Shown here: one piece after another, positions 1 through 8,775 of the stretch | Numbering within the stretch: the stretch's first letter is position 1 | How the letters are laid out: each line of letters starts with the position of its first letter | Assembly: GCF_000767055.1 (NCBI RefSeq) | Contig: NZ_CP006764.1 | Coordinates: forward strand, 1,054,001-1,118,000 | DNA from: Corynebacterium doosanense CAU 212 = DSM 45436 | Lineage (GTDB): Bacteria > Actinomycetota > Actinomycetes > Mycobacteriales > Mycobacteriaceae | Length of the DNA stretch: 64,000 bases | Reading direction: 5' to 3' | Notes under the pieces: generated by a model | Told to the model about the DNA's origin: nothing | What the model saw: only the letters and a program-made list of their open reading frames with translations | Database searches by the model: none | Position numbers and translations under genes: made by a program

Positions 1-83
1 GTCCTGGTGGGCGCCCCGGTCTTCAAAACCGGTGAAGCCGAGCATCTCGGCTTGGCGGGTTCGATTCCCGTCCGTCTCCGCCA
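1..83 (+). tRNA. selC: tRNA-Sec (selenocysteine), 5' end cut by the window edge
   Basis: The anticodon arm is visible as CCGGT (16-20), loop CTTCAAA (21-27) and ACCGG (28-32), giving anticodon TCA at 23-25, which reads UGA. It is followed by a long variable arm (AGCCGAG pairing with CTCGGCT) and a T arm GCGGG-TTCGATT-CCCGT. The gene ends in an encoded CCA at 81-83. The long variable arm and TCA anticodon identify tRNA-Sec. The 5' acceptor strand and part of the D arm lie upstream of base 1. selA and selB follow directly, as in many bacterial Sec loci. Confidence 0.93.
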
Positions 84-99
84 CAATCTCTGGAGGTAA

Positions 100-1377
100 A
101 TGGTGAGCGATCCACGGCGCAGAATCCCGCGCACCGACGTGCTGCTGGACCTCCCGGAGGTCCGCGCCGCGGCGCTGTCCGAGGCGGGGAAAAGATCGCT
201 TATCGACGCCGCCCAGTCCCGTGCCCGCGCCCTGGAGATCGCCCCCGAGGAGGTTGCCGCGCAGGTCGTGGCCTCGCTGCCCGAGCGTGCCTCGTCGATG
301 ACCCCGGTCATCAACGCCACCGGCGTGATCATCCACACCAACATCGGCCGCGCGCCGCTCTCGGAGCAGGCGCAGCGCGCACTCATCGACGCCGCCGGGT
401 ACGCCGACGTGGAGATGGACCTGGCCATGGGGCAGCGGTCAAAGAACCGCGGCGCCGGCGCGCGCGACGCGTTGCTGGCCGCCGTGCCCGAGGCGGAGGA
501 CGCGCTGGTGGTGAACAACGGCGCCGCCGCACTGCTGCTGGCCACGACGGCGCTGGCGGAGAACCGCGAGGTGATCATCTCCCGCGGCGAGCTCATCGAG
601 ATCGGCGCGGGATTCCGCCTGCCGGAGCTCATCGAGTCCGCGCGGGTGACTCTCCGCGAGGTCGGCGCCACCAACCGCACACACCTGGCGGACTACGCAG
701 GCGCGATCTCGGAGGACACCGGGGCGATCCTCAAGGTGCATCCCTCGAACTACCTCATCACCGGGTTCACCAGCTCCGTCGGTGTGACGGAGCTGCGCGG
801 GCTGGACGTGCCGCTCATCGTGGACCTCGGCTCGGGGCTGCTGCGACACGACGACGCCCTGCCCACCGAACCCGACATCGCCGCCCAGCTCACCGCGGGC
901 GCGGACGTGGTCATCGCCTCGGGGGACAAGCTGCTCGGCGGCCCGCAGGCGGGAATCCTCCTGGGTAAGGCGGACGCCATCGCCCGGCTGAAACGCCACC
1001 CGCTGGCCCGTGCCCTGCGCATGGACAAGCTGCGCCTCGCCGCACTGGAGGCGACCGTCGCCGGGCCCGACACCCCGGTCGCCGCGGCACTGCACCTCGA
1101 CCCGGCCCGCTATCGCGCCCGCACCGAGGCACTGGCCGCGGCGGTCGGCGGAGAGGTCGTCGACCACGACGGCCGGGTCGGCGGCGGCGGGGCGCCGGAG
1201 TACCCGCTGCCCGGATTCGCCGTTCGCCTCCCGGCCGAGCTTGCGCCCGCGCTGCGCACCGGCACGCCCGCGGTTCTGCCCCGGGTCCACGACGGTGCGT
1301 GCCTGGTGGACCTGCGCTGCGTGCCCGAGTCACGCGACGGCGAGGTCGCGGACGCGATCCAAAGGGCGGGGAAGTAG
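100..1377 (+). CDS. selA: L-seryl-tRNA(Sec) selenium transferase SelA
   Basis: PLP enzyme that converts seryl-tRNA(Sec) to selenocysteinyl-tRNA(Sec) using selenophosphate. The protein has 425 residues, slightly shorter than E. coli SelA (463). The N-terminal part carries the conserved segment around VINATGVIIHTNIGRAPLS, and the PLP-binding lysine is in SGDKLLGGPQAG (Lys277). The ATG at 100 has a GGAGG ribosome-binding site at 92-96. The stop is immediately followed by the selB ATG, so the two are co-translated. The tRNA-Sec gene lies 16 bp upstream. selD and any Sec-containing enzyme are not in this window and would have to lie elsewhere. Confidence 0.95.
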   Translation: MVSDPRRRIPRTDVLLDLPEVRAAALSEAGKRSLIDAAQSRARALEIAPEEVAAQVVASLPERASSMTPVINATGVIIHTNIGRAPLSEQAQRALIDAAGYADVEMDLAMGQRSKNRGAGARDALLAAVPEAEDALVVNNGAAALLLATTALAENREVIISRGELIEIGAGFRLPELIESARVTLREVGATNRTHLADYAGAISEDTGAILKVHPSNYLITGFTSSVGVTELRGLDVPLIVDLGSGLLRHDDALPTEPDIAAQLTAGADVVIASGDKLLGGPQAGILLGKADAIARLKRHPLARALRMDKLRLAALEATVAGPDTPVAAALHLDPARYRARTEALAAAVGGEVVDHDGRVGGGGAPEYPLPGFAVRLPAELAPALRTGTPAVLPRVHDGACLVDLRCVPESRDGEVADAIQRAGK

Positions 1378-3144
1378 ATGTATGTCGTCGCCACCGCGGG
1401 CCACGTCGACCACGGAAAGTCCACGCTGGTCAAGGCGCTGACCGGCCAGGAACCCGACCGCTGGGACGAGGAGAAACGCCGCGGCCTCACCATCGACCTG
1501 GGTTTTGTGTGGACCACCCTGCCGTCCGGCCGGGACCTTGCGTTCGTCGACGTCCCCGGCCACGAGAAGTTCCTGGGCAACATGCTCGCCGGCGTCGGCC
1601 CCGCACCCGCGGTGATGTTCATCGTCGCCGCGGACGAGGGCTGGCAGGAGCAGTCCGACGATCACCGCGACGCCGTCGACGCCTTCGGTATCACCGACGT
1701 GGTCATCGCCATGACCCGCGCCGACCGGGCCGATGAGGAGCAGCGGGAGCAGACCCGCGCCCGGATCGCCCGCGAGGTCGCCGGCACCACCCTGGAGAAC
1801 GCGCCCGTCATCGAGGTGTCCGCGCACTCGGGGGAGGGCCTGGACGACCTGCGCCGCGCGCTGGACACACTGTTGGAGCTGGCCCCCACGCCGGACCCGG
1901 ACGCCCGGCTCCGGCTCTGGCTCGACCGCTCCTTCTCCATCAGGGGCGCCGGCACCGTCGTCACCGGCACCCTCGGCGCGGGCACGGTCAGCGTCGGCGA
2001 CACCCTGGACCTGTCGGGGGTCTCCGTGCAGGTCCGCGGTCTGCAGTCCGAGGAGAAACAGGCCACCAGCATGACCCCGGCCGCGCGTGTGGCCGTCAAC
2101 CTCCGCGGCCGCAGCGCGGACCAGATCGCCCGCGGCGAGGTCCTGGTCACCCCGGGCGCCTGGATCATCACCGACACGCTCGATGTCGCCGGCTCCGGGT
2201 TCGACAACCCCCCGCGCGAGGTGGTCGTCCACATCGGCACCGCCGCGGTGGAGGCCGCTTTTCGACGCCTGGGTGACCGCCACGCCCGCCTCACTCTCAC
2301 CCGCGCCCTGCCGCTGCAGGTCGGCGACCGCCTCGTCCTGCGCAAACCCGGCGAGCGCAGCGTCTACTCCGGGGTGCAGGTGCTCGACGTCGACCCGCCA
2401 GAGCTTGGCCGCCGCGGGGCGGGTGCCCGCCGGGCCACGGAACTCGCCGGGATGAACCCCGCGGGCGACGCCGCCCACGAGGTCACCCGCCGGGGTGCGA
2501 TGCGGCGCGCGGACATCGTCCGGCTCGGCATCGACGTGCCCGCGGACCCGCCGAAGGGCATCGTCGCCTTCCGCGACTTCTGGGTGCACGCCGTGACCCT
2601 CCTGCGGTGGCGCGACGTGCTGGCCAATGCCCTCGACGAGCATGTCGGGGCGGAGCCGCTGTCGCCCGGGCTCAGCCGCGGTGCGGCGCTCACCGCCCTG
2701 AATCTCCCGGACGAGAACCTGCTCGGGCTCGTCGTCGCCGCGGCCAAACTCGAACAAGGTGACGGTGTGCTGCGCCGACCGGGCCGCCCGGTCGACCTCG
2801 GTGACGCCGAGCGGGGCGTGGCCACGCTGGAGAAACGCCTGCGTGTGGTGCCCTTCGCCGCCCCCGAGGCCGATGACCTGACGGAGCTCGGCCTGGGCAC
2901 CCGGGAACTCGCCGCGGCCGAGCGCGCCGGGCGGCTCCTGCGCCTCGGAGACGGCGTGGTGCTGCTCCCCGACGCCCCGCGGATCGCCCTGGCCCGCCTG
3001 CGCGGACTCGACCAGCCCTTCACCACCTCCGCCGCCAGGCAGGTGCTGGACACGACACGTCGAGTAGCGATACCCCTGCTCGAACACCTCGACACCGCGG
3101 GTCTGACCCGGCGTATCGACGGCTCCCTGCGCGAGGTCCGCTGA
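1378..3144 (+). CDS. selB: Selenocysteine-specific elongation factor SelB
   Basis: GTPase that carries Sec-tRNA(Sec) to UGA codons marked by a SECIS element. The 588-residue length fits the family (E. coli 614). It begins with the G1 loop GHVDHGKS (residues 8-15), followed by DVPGHE (G3) and TRAD in place of the usual NKxD (G4). EF-Tu-like beta barrels follow, then a C-terminal half of about 250 residues that should form the winged-helix repeats binding the SECIS hairpin. The start codon directly abuts the selA stop. The stop codon overlaps the ATG of the next gene by one base. Confidence 0.95.
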   Translation: MYVVATAGHVDHGKSTLVKALTGQEPDRWDEEKRRGLTIDLGFVWTTLPSGRDLAFVDVPGHEKFLGNMLAGVGPAPAVMFIVAADEGWQEQSDDHRDAVDAFGITDVVIAMTRADRADEEQREQTRARIAREVAGTTLENAPVIEVSAHSGEGLDDLRRALDTLLELAPTPDPDARLRLWLDRSFSIRGAGTVVTGTLGAGTVSVGDTLDLSGVSVQVRGLQSEEKQATSMTPAARVAVNLRGRSADQIARGEVLVTPGAWIITDTLDVAGSGFDNPPREVVVHIGTAAVEAAFRRLGDRHARLTLTRALPLQVGDRLVLRKPGERSVYSGVQVLDVDPPELGRRGAGARRATELAGMNPAGDAAHEVTRRGAMRRADIVRLGIDVPADPPKGIVAFRDFWVHAVTLLRWRDVLANALDEHVGAEPLSPGLSRGAALTALNLPDENLLGLVVAAAKLEQGDGVLRRPGRPVDLGDAERGVATLEKRLRVVPFAAPEADDLTELGLGTRELAAAERAGRLLRLGDGVVLLPDAPRIALARLRGLDQPFTTSAARQVLDTTRRVAIPLLEHLDTAGLTRRIDGSLREVR

Positions 3145-3710
3145 TGCGTGTCGCCGATGACTTTCCCGAGGACCTGAAACTGCTGTTCGTGGGCATCAAC
3201 CCCTCGCTGCGCTCCGGGGAGGTGGGCGCGCACTTCGCCGGCGCGAGCAACCGGTTCTGGCCCGCGCTGCAGGCCGCGGGGATCGTCGACCGACGCATCC
3301 GCACCACCGACGGGATGAGTGCCGCCGACCGCGCACACCTGCACGAGCGCGGCATCGGCATCACCAACATCGTGCCCGAAGCCACCCGGCGCGCCGACGA
3401 GCTGACCAGGGAGCAGCTACGCGCGGGATTCGCCGAGCTCAGCGAGAAGATCGACCGCGTGCGGCCCGCGGCCGTCGCCGTCCTCGGGGTCACCGCCTGG
3501 CGCGAGGCCACGGGGGACCGCCACGTGGCGATGGGCGAGCAGGACAGCCCGTGGGAGGGCGTGCGCCTGTTCATCGCGCCGAACCCCAGCGGCCTCAACG
3601 CGCACTACAAACCCGCGGACCTCGCACGCATCTACGGAGACATCGCCCACGCGGCGGGAATCAGCGGCGTTTCTCCGGAGAGTCCAGCCACGCCTGATCA
3701 AGGGGAATGA
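3144..3710 (+). CDS. mug: Mug/TDG-type G/U(T) mismatch-specific DNA glycosylase
   Basis: Family-2 uracil-DNA glycosylase that removes uracil or thymine opposite guanine in double-stranded DNA. The motif-I segment FVGINPSLRSGE (about residues 15-26) contains the conserved Asn of the GINP motif, followed by HFAGASNRFWPAL. The C-terminal motif is APNPSGLNAHY. At 188 residues it matches the family. Translation starts at an ATG overlapping the selB stop, so it is the third gene of the sel operon, although its function is unrelated. Its last 50 bases overlap the convergent gene on the other strand. Confidence 0.88.
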   Translation: MRVADDFPEDLKLLFVGINPSLRSGEVGAHFAGASNRFWPALQAAGIVDRRIRTTDGMSAADRAHLHERGIGITNIVPEATRRADELTREQLRAGFAELSEKIDRVRPAAVAVLGVTAWREATGDRHVAMGEQDSPWEGVRLFIAPNPSGLNAHYKPADLARIYGDIAHAAGISGVSPESPATPDQGE

Positions 3711-4383
3711 GCGGGAAGGACTCGTGTGCCGCCCCCACGCGCAGGATCTGCGGCTCGGGCGCGCTGAGGGCCGGGATCTCCTCGGCCGCGAGCTCCGGCC
3801 CGACGTCCAGCGCGGCGCGGCCGTCGGCGACGAAGGCGCGGGCGGCCAACGGACGGGTGGAGAGGGTGTCGAGAAGCGAAGCCGGGGTGGAGTGGACCGC
3901 GCCGAGGAGCCGGCCGTGGAATCTGGCCACCACCGCGTCGCCGACCGCGTCGAGCTCGACGAGCACCTGCGCGGGAGCCGCCACATCCACGGAGAGGTCG
4001 AGCTCCAGGCGACCGCCCTGGCCAAGCACGGGAGAGTCCACCCGGCCCACCGGCACGACAAACGGCGGCGCGGGCAGATCCACCGACCCGAGCATGCGCC
4101 CGGATCCGTCCTCGGCGGGCCGGATTCGCGCGGAGGCCCCCGGCGCCAGACCCGAGTGGAAGACCCGCATGAGATCGGGGTAACGCGTGGTCACCGCGGT
4201 GGGGATCAGCCCGAGGTAACCGCCGGGGCCGTGGACGAGCCAGCCGTCCCCGCTCATGCGCAGGGTCACGCGGAGATCCCACGTGTCCAGCGCCCACGCG
4301 GCGGCCTGGGCGATCTCGGTGAACTCGACCGCGTGGGAGCTGCCCAGTGCGGAGGAGACCAGGGGGTAGGTACGCAGCGCCAT
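3661..4383 (-). CDS. Conserved hypothetical protein (240 aa)
   Basis: I do not recognise a family. The protein is soluble, without signal peptide or membrane segments, rich in Ala, Leu, Val and Pro, and contains alternating hydrophobic stretches (for example RLELDLSVDVAAPAQVLVEL) suggestive of beta-sheet domains. The ATG at 4383 was chosen because it lies 4 bp after the stop of the UvrA-like gene, so the two are probably translated as one unit. A longer reading into the upstream gene has no support. Its 3' end overlaps the convergent mug gene by 50 bp. Confidence 0.7.
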   Translation of the reverse strand: MALRTYPLVSSALGSSHAVEFTEIAQAAAWALDTWDLRVTLRMSGDGWLVHGPGGYLGLIPTAVTTRYPDLMRVFHSGLAPGASARIRPAEDGSGRMLGSVDLPAPPFVVPVGRVDSPVLGQGGRLELDLSVDVAAPAQVLVELDAVGDAVVARFHGRLLGAVHSTPASLLDTLSTRPLAARAFVADGRAALDVGPELAAEEIPALSAPEPQILRVGAAHESFPLIPLDQAWLDSPEKRR

Positions 4384-4387
4384 GGTG

Positions 4388-6712
4388 TTAACCCAGGTAG
4401 GCCGCGAGATGGCGGCCGGTGGGGGAGTCCTCGCCGGCCAGCTCGCGGGGGGTGCCGGTGAACACGATCTCGCCGCCGCCCGAGCCCGCGCCGGGGCCGA
4501 GGTCGATGACATGGTCGGCGTGGGCGACGACCGCGAGGTTGTGTTCGATGACGATGACGGAGGTGCCGGCGTCGACCATGGCGTCGAGCAGGTCCAGCAG
4601 GACGTGGGTGTCCGCCAGGTGCAGGCCGGTGGTGGGTTCGTCGAGGATGACCACCTCGGCCTTGTCCCCGAGCTTCGCGGCCAGCTTGAGGCGCTGGCGC
4701 TCGCCGCCGGACAGGGTGGTCAGCGGCTGGCCCAGGGTGATGTAGCTGAGGCCGACGTCGGCGAGTCGGCGGCAGATCTTGGCCGCGGCGGGAACCTTGT
4801 TGTCCGTGAAGAATTCGGCGGCCTCGGCGGCCGGCATGTCCAGCACGTCGGCGATGGAGCGGCCGCCGAAGGTGTAGTCCAGCACGGCGGAGTCGAAGCG
4901 CCGGCCCTCGCACACCTCGCAGAGGGTGTCGGTGCCCTGCATGAACCCCAGGTCCACGTAGACGACGCCGGCACCCTTGCAGTTCGGGCACGCGCCCTCG
5001 GAGTTGGGGGAGAACAGGGCGGGTTTGACGTCGTTCTCCTTGGCGAACGCCTTGCGGATCGGCTCCAGCGCGCCCGTGTAGGTCGCCGGGTTGGAGCGCC
5101 GCGAGCCGGAGATGGGGGACTGGTCGATGTAGACGACCGTGTCGTCCTTGGGCATCTCCCTGATGAGCGAGGACTTGCCCGACCCCGCCACGCCGGTCAC
5201 GGCGGTGAGCACGCCCAGCGGGATGTCCACGTCGACGTCGCGGAGGTTGTTCAGGCCCGCCCCGCGGACCTCGATCGCCCCGGTGGCCTCGCGCACCTCG
5301 TCCTTCACGGCGACCTTGTCGCTGAGGTGGCGGCCGGTGACGGTGTCCGAGGAGGTGAGCTCCTCGTAGGTGCCGGTGAAGGTGACCTCGCCGCCGTTGG
5401 TGCCGGCCCCCGGGCCCATGTCGATGACGTGGTCGGCGATGGCGATGGTCTCCGGTTTGTGCTCCACCACGAGCACGGTGTTGGACTTGTCCCGCAGCTG
5501 CAGCAGCAGCTGGTTCATCCGGTCGACGTCGTCCGGGTGCAGGCCGGCGGAGGGTTCGTCGAACACGTAGGTGACGTCGGTCAGCGCCGAGCCGAGGTGG
5601 CGGATCATCTTCGCGCGCTGCGCCTCGCCGCCGGAGAGCGTGGAGGTCGGCCGGTCCAGGGTGAGGTAGTCCAGGCCCACGGCGATGAAGTTGGCCAGCG
5701 TCTCCCGGATCGCGTCGGTCAGCGGCTGCACCTCCGGGTGCTCGAAGTCGCCGAACCACTCCGCCAGCTCCGAGACCTCCATGCGGCAGAGGTCGGCGAT
5801 CGACTTGCCGTCGATGAGCGAGACCCGGGCGTGTTCGGCCAGGCGGGTCCCCTCACAGTCCGGGCAGGCGACGAAGGTGACGGCGCGGTCGACGAACTCC
5901 CCGATGTGTTTCTGCATCGCGGAGCGTTCCTTGGCCAGCATGGAGGACTTGATGCGCGGCACCAGACCCTCGTAGGTCATGTTGATGCCGGCGATCTTCA
6001 TCTTCGTCGGTTCCTTGTAGAAAAGATCCTCGCGCTGTTTCTCCGTGAAGTCCTTCACCGGCTTGTCTGCGGGGAAGAACCCGGATTCCGTGTACATCCG
6101 GTAACCCCAGCCGCCGGTCTTGTATCCGGGGATGGTCAGAGCGCCGTCGTCCAGCGAGAGGTCGAAGTCCACCAGCTCCTCGAGCTTGACGTCGGACACC
6201 CGGCCGGTGCCCTCGCAGGTCGGGCACATACCGCCGGTGCGTTTGTACTCCTTGACCACCTTCTTCTGGTTGCCCACCTGGATCGCGCCGCCGCCGGAGA
6301 CGCTGGGGACGTTGAAGGAGTACGCGCCCGGCCCGCCCGCGGGAGGCTCGGCGATGCGTGAGTAGAGCACCCGCAGCAGGGCGGTGGCGTCCGTCGCGGT
6401 GCCCACCGTAGAGCGCGGGTTGGAGCCCATCGGCGCCTGGTCGACGATGATCGCCGTGGTCAGACCGCCGAGCTCGTCGACGTCCGGGCGGGCGAGCGAG
6501 GGCATGAACCCCTGGACGAAGGAGGAGTAGGTGTCGTTGATCAGGCGCTGCGACTCCGCGGCGATGGTGTCGAACACCAGCGAGGACTTGCCGGAGCCGG
6601 ACACTCCCGTGAGCACCGTGAGCTGGCGTTTGGGGATGTCCACGTCCACGGCCCGCAGGTTATTCACGCGGGCGCCGCGAACGCGGATGACGTCATGGGG
6701 ATCGAAGCTCAT
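4388..6712 (-). CDS. UvrA-like ABC ATPase (short UvrA2/DrrC type)
   Basis: Tandem ABC ATPase of the UvrA superfamily, 774 residues against about 940-970 for housekeeping UvrA. NBD1 has Walker A GVSGSGKSS (36-44), zinc motifs CPTCEGTG and CPDCEGTR, and signature LSGGEAQRAK. NBD2 has GVAGSGKSS, CPNCKGAG, CEVCEGRR and LSGGERQRLK followed by VVILDEPTTGLH. The reduced length implies loss of the inserted UvrB-binding region. Such short paralogues include the Streptomyces drug-resistance protein DrrC, so removal of DNA-bound drugs or damage signalling is possible. The ATG at 6712 starts MSFDPHDVI; the open frame upstream runs antisense through the BCCT gene and is not coding. Confidence 0.85.
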   Translation of the reverse strand: MSFDPHDVIRVRGARVNNLRAVDVDIPKRQLTVLTGVSGSGKSSLVFDTIAAESQRLINDTYSSFVQGFMPSLARPDVDELGGLTTAIIVDQAPMGSNPRSTVGTATDATALLRVLYSRIAEPPAGGPGAYSFNVPSVSGGGAIQVGNQKKVVKEYKRTGGMCPTCEGTGRVSDVKLEELVDFDLSLDDGALTIPGYKTGGWGYRMYTESGFFPADKPVKDFTEKQREDLFYKEPTKMKIAGINMTYEGLVPRIKSSMLAKERSAMQKHIGEFVDRAVTFVACPDCEGTRLAEHARVSLIDGKSIADLCRMEVSELAEWFGDFEHPEVQPLTDAIRETLANFIAVGLDYLTLDRPTSTLSGGEAQRAKMIRHLGSALTDVTYVFDEPSAGLHPDDVDRMNQLLLQLRDKSNTVLVVEHKPETIAIADHVIDMGPGAGTNGGEVTFTGTYEELTSSDTVTGRHLSDKVAVKDEVREATGAIEVRGAGLNNLRDVDVDIPLGVLTAVTGVAGSGKSSLIREMPKDDTVVYIDQSPISGSRRSNPATYTGALEPIRKAFAKENDVKPALFSPNSEGACPNCKGAGVVYVDLGFMQGTDTLCEVCEGRRFDSAVLDYTFGGRSIADVLDMPAAEAAEFFTDNKVPAAAKICRRLADVGLSYITLGQPLTTLSGGERQRLKLAAKLGDKAEVVILDEPTTGLHLADTHVLLDLLDAMVDAGTSVIVIEHNLAVVAHADHVIDLGPGAGSGGGEIVFTGTPRELAGEDSPTGRHLAAYLG

Positions 6713-6859
6713 GGTGCCCGATCCTAGATCGCACGCGTCGGCGAGTGCGATTCCCGGGCGGCCCGGTCGGGTGGGGCAGGTGGACACGGCGGGAAAAGGG
6801 GTCGACACTGGGCGTTTCGATGCAGAATCCTGAATAGATGAGAGGCAGTCACCGCCCCC

Positions 6860-8764
6860 ATGACCGACCATGAGAACGAGACCGCCGGGATCCTGCGCCG
6901 CTCGGGCCAACGGGTCCGCCGGGGCACCAGGGAGTTCGTGTCCACCTGGCCGTACCCGCACGAGACCCACCCCGCCGTCGTCCCCGGCGTGTCCATCGAC
7001 GACCAGCGGGTGCGTTACCGGGTGGACCGGCCGATCACCGGGGTGGTGGGCGCGCTCATCGCCGCCTTCGTGGCGTGGGGAATCCTGCGCCCCCAGCAGG
7101 TCTTCGACGTCTCCTCGGCGGCGCTGGCGTGGGTCATGGTCAACCTCGGGTGGATCTTCACCGTGCTCGCCGCCGGTCTGCTGGTGTTCCTGCTCGTCCT
7201 CGCCGTGTCCCGGTACGGCAACATCCCGCTGGGGCTTGACGACGACAAACCCGCCTACTCCACGCTCTCCTGGGCGGCGATGCTCTTCGCCGCCGGGATC
7301 GGCATCGGCATCATCTTCTTCGGGCCCTTCGAGCCGATGACGTACTACCTCAACCCCCGGCCCGGCGCGTACGAGGCGGCCAGCGACGAGGCCGTCATGG
7401 GGGCGATGTCGCAGGCCTCCCTGCACTGGGGCATCAACGCCTGGGCGATCTACGCCATCGTCGGCCTGTCCGTCGCCTACGTCTCCTACCGCCGCGGCCG
7501 GGTGCCGCTGATGAGCTCGATTCTCATGCCGCTCATCGGCGGGGGCGGATCGACGTCGGCACCGGCGCGCATCATCGACGGCCTGGCCATTATCGCCACG
7601 CTGTTCGGCACCGCCGCCACGCTGGGCATCGGCGCCCTGCAGATCGCCGCCGGCGTCGAGGTTGTGTCCGGCTGGTCGCCCGAGGGAAACACCCTCGCGC
7701 TGGGCATCATCGTGGTGCTCACCATCGGCACCATCCTCTCCGCCGTCTCCGGGGTGGCCAAGGGCATCCGCTGGCTGTCCAACATCAACCTCGTGCTGGC
7801 CATGGGCCTGGCCCTGTTCTTCTTTGTCGTCGGCCCCACCGCCTTCCTGGCCAACATGCTGCCCGCGGTGATCATCGACTACCTCGGGTCGTTGCCGGAG
7901 ATGCTCTCGGCCAACATGGGCCAGGGCGAGGAGATGCAGACCTTCCTGTCCAGCTGGACCACCTTCTACTGGGCCTGGTGGATCTCCTGGGCACCGTTCG
8001 TGGGCATCTTCGTGGCCAAGATCTCCCGCGGGCGCACCATCCGCCAGTTCATCTTCGGCGTGCTGTTCATTCCCTCCGCGATCATCACCACGGCCTTCAC
8101 CATCCTCGGCGGCACATCCATCTGGCTCCAGCGCACCGAGGGCACGATCGCGCCCGACGGCACCGCCGACTCGCTGCCGGCCCCGGAGGAGATCTTCTTT
8201 GTCGTGCTCGACCACCTGCCGGGCGCGCAGTTTGTGGCCCCGCTGGTGATCGTCATGCTCGCGGTCTTCTTCATCACCACGGCCGACTCCGCGTCCCTGG
8301 TCAACTCCCAGCTCTCCCAGCAGGGCAACCCCGAGCCGAAGCGGTGGGTCACGGCGTTCTGGGCGATCTGCATGGCCGGCATCGCCGTGGTCATTCTCGT
8401 CTCGGGCGGGCAGAACGCCCTGCAGGGGCTGCAGAACTTCATCACCGTCACCGCGTTGCCGTTCGCGTTCATCATCCTCGCCAAGTGTGTGGCGCTGGTG
8501 CGCGAGCTGCGCAACGACCCGTTTGTCATCCGGCAGCACTACGCCCGGAGCGCGGTCTACAATGCGGTGCGCGAGGGTGTGACCAGCTACGGTGACAACT
8601 TCCATCTCACCGTGGAGGAGACGCCCGAGGGTGACCAGTTCGCCGCCGGCGCCGAGTTCGACTCCACCGCGGAGGAGAACACCGGCTGGTACCGCCGCAC
8701 CGACGAGGACGGCAATCCCGTGGCCTTCGACTACGAGACCGGCGAATACCTGGAAGACAACTAG
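6860..8764 (+). CDS. BCCT-family osmolyte transporter (EctP/LcoP-like)
   Basis: Secondary carrier for betaine, ectoine, proline or carnitine-type compounds. The 634-residue protein has a soluble N-terminal extension of about 60 residues, then 12 predicted membrane segments. The glycine-rich TM3 segment is GIGIGIIFFG (BetP has GMGIG). Conserved Trp-rich segments include WGINAWAIYAIVG and FYWAWWISWAPF. The acidic C-terminal tail of about 75 residues (EENTG...EYLEDN) is unlike the basic osmosensory tail of BetP. Substrate cannot be decided from sequence; betaine/ectoine uptake under hyperosmotic stress is the likeliest. It is divergent from the UvrA-like gene across a 147-bp gap. Confidence 0.88.
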   Translation: MTDHENETAGILRRSGQRVRRGTREFVSTWPYPHETHPAVVPGVSIDDQRVRYRVDRPITGVVGALIAAFVAWGILRPQQVFDVSSAALAWVMVNLGWIFTVLAAGLLVFLLVLAVSRYGNIPLGLDDDKPAYSTLSWAAMLFAAGIGIGIIFFGPFEPMTYYLNPRPGAYEAASDEAVMGAMSQASLHWGINAWAIYAIVGLSVAYVSYRRGRVPLMSSILMPLIGGGGSTSAPARIIDGLAIIATLFGTAATLGIGALQIAAGVEVVSGWSPEGNTLALGIIVVLTIGTILSAVSGVAKGIRWLSNINLVLAMGLALFFFVVGPTAFLANMLPAVIIDYLGSLPEMLSANMGQGEEMQTFLSSWTTFYWAWWISWAPFVGIFVAKISRGRTIRQFIFGVLFIPSAIITTAFTILGGTSIWLQRTEGTIAPDGTADSLPAPEEIFFVVLDHLPGAQFVAPLVIVMLAVFFITTADSASLVNSQLSQQGNPEPKRWVTAFWAICMAGIAVVILVSGGQNALQGLQNFITVTALPFAFIILAKCVALVRELRNDPFVIRQHYARSAVYNAVREGVTSYGDNFHLTVEETPEGDQFAAGAEFDSTAEENTGWYRRTDEDGNPVAFDYETGEYLEDN

Positions 8765-8775
8765 AGGGACACAAC

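Noticed and set aside
1110..1622. Several 100-200 codon frames opposite or out of frame with selA/selB
   Set aside because: Arg/Pro/Ala-rich shadows of the conserved selenium genes, without ribosome-binding sites or recognisable domains.
6713..8605. Upstream extension of the UvrA-like reading frame (open to 8605)
   Set aside because: The extra 631 codons are antisense to the BCCT transporter and have His/Asp/Gly-rich shadow composition. The ATG at 6712 begins the conserved UvrA N-terminus.
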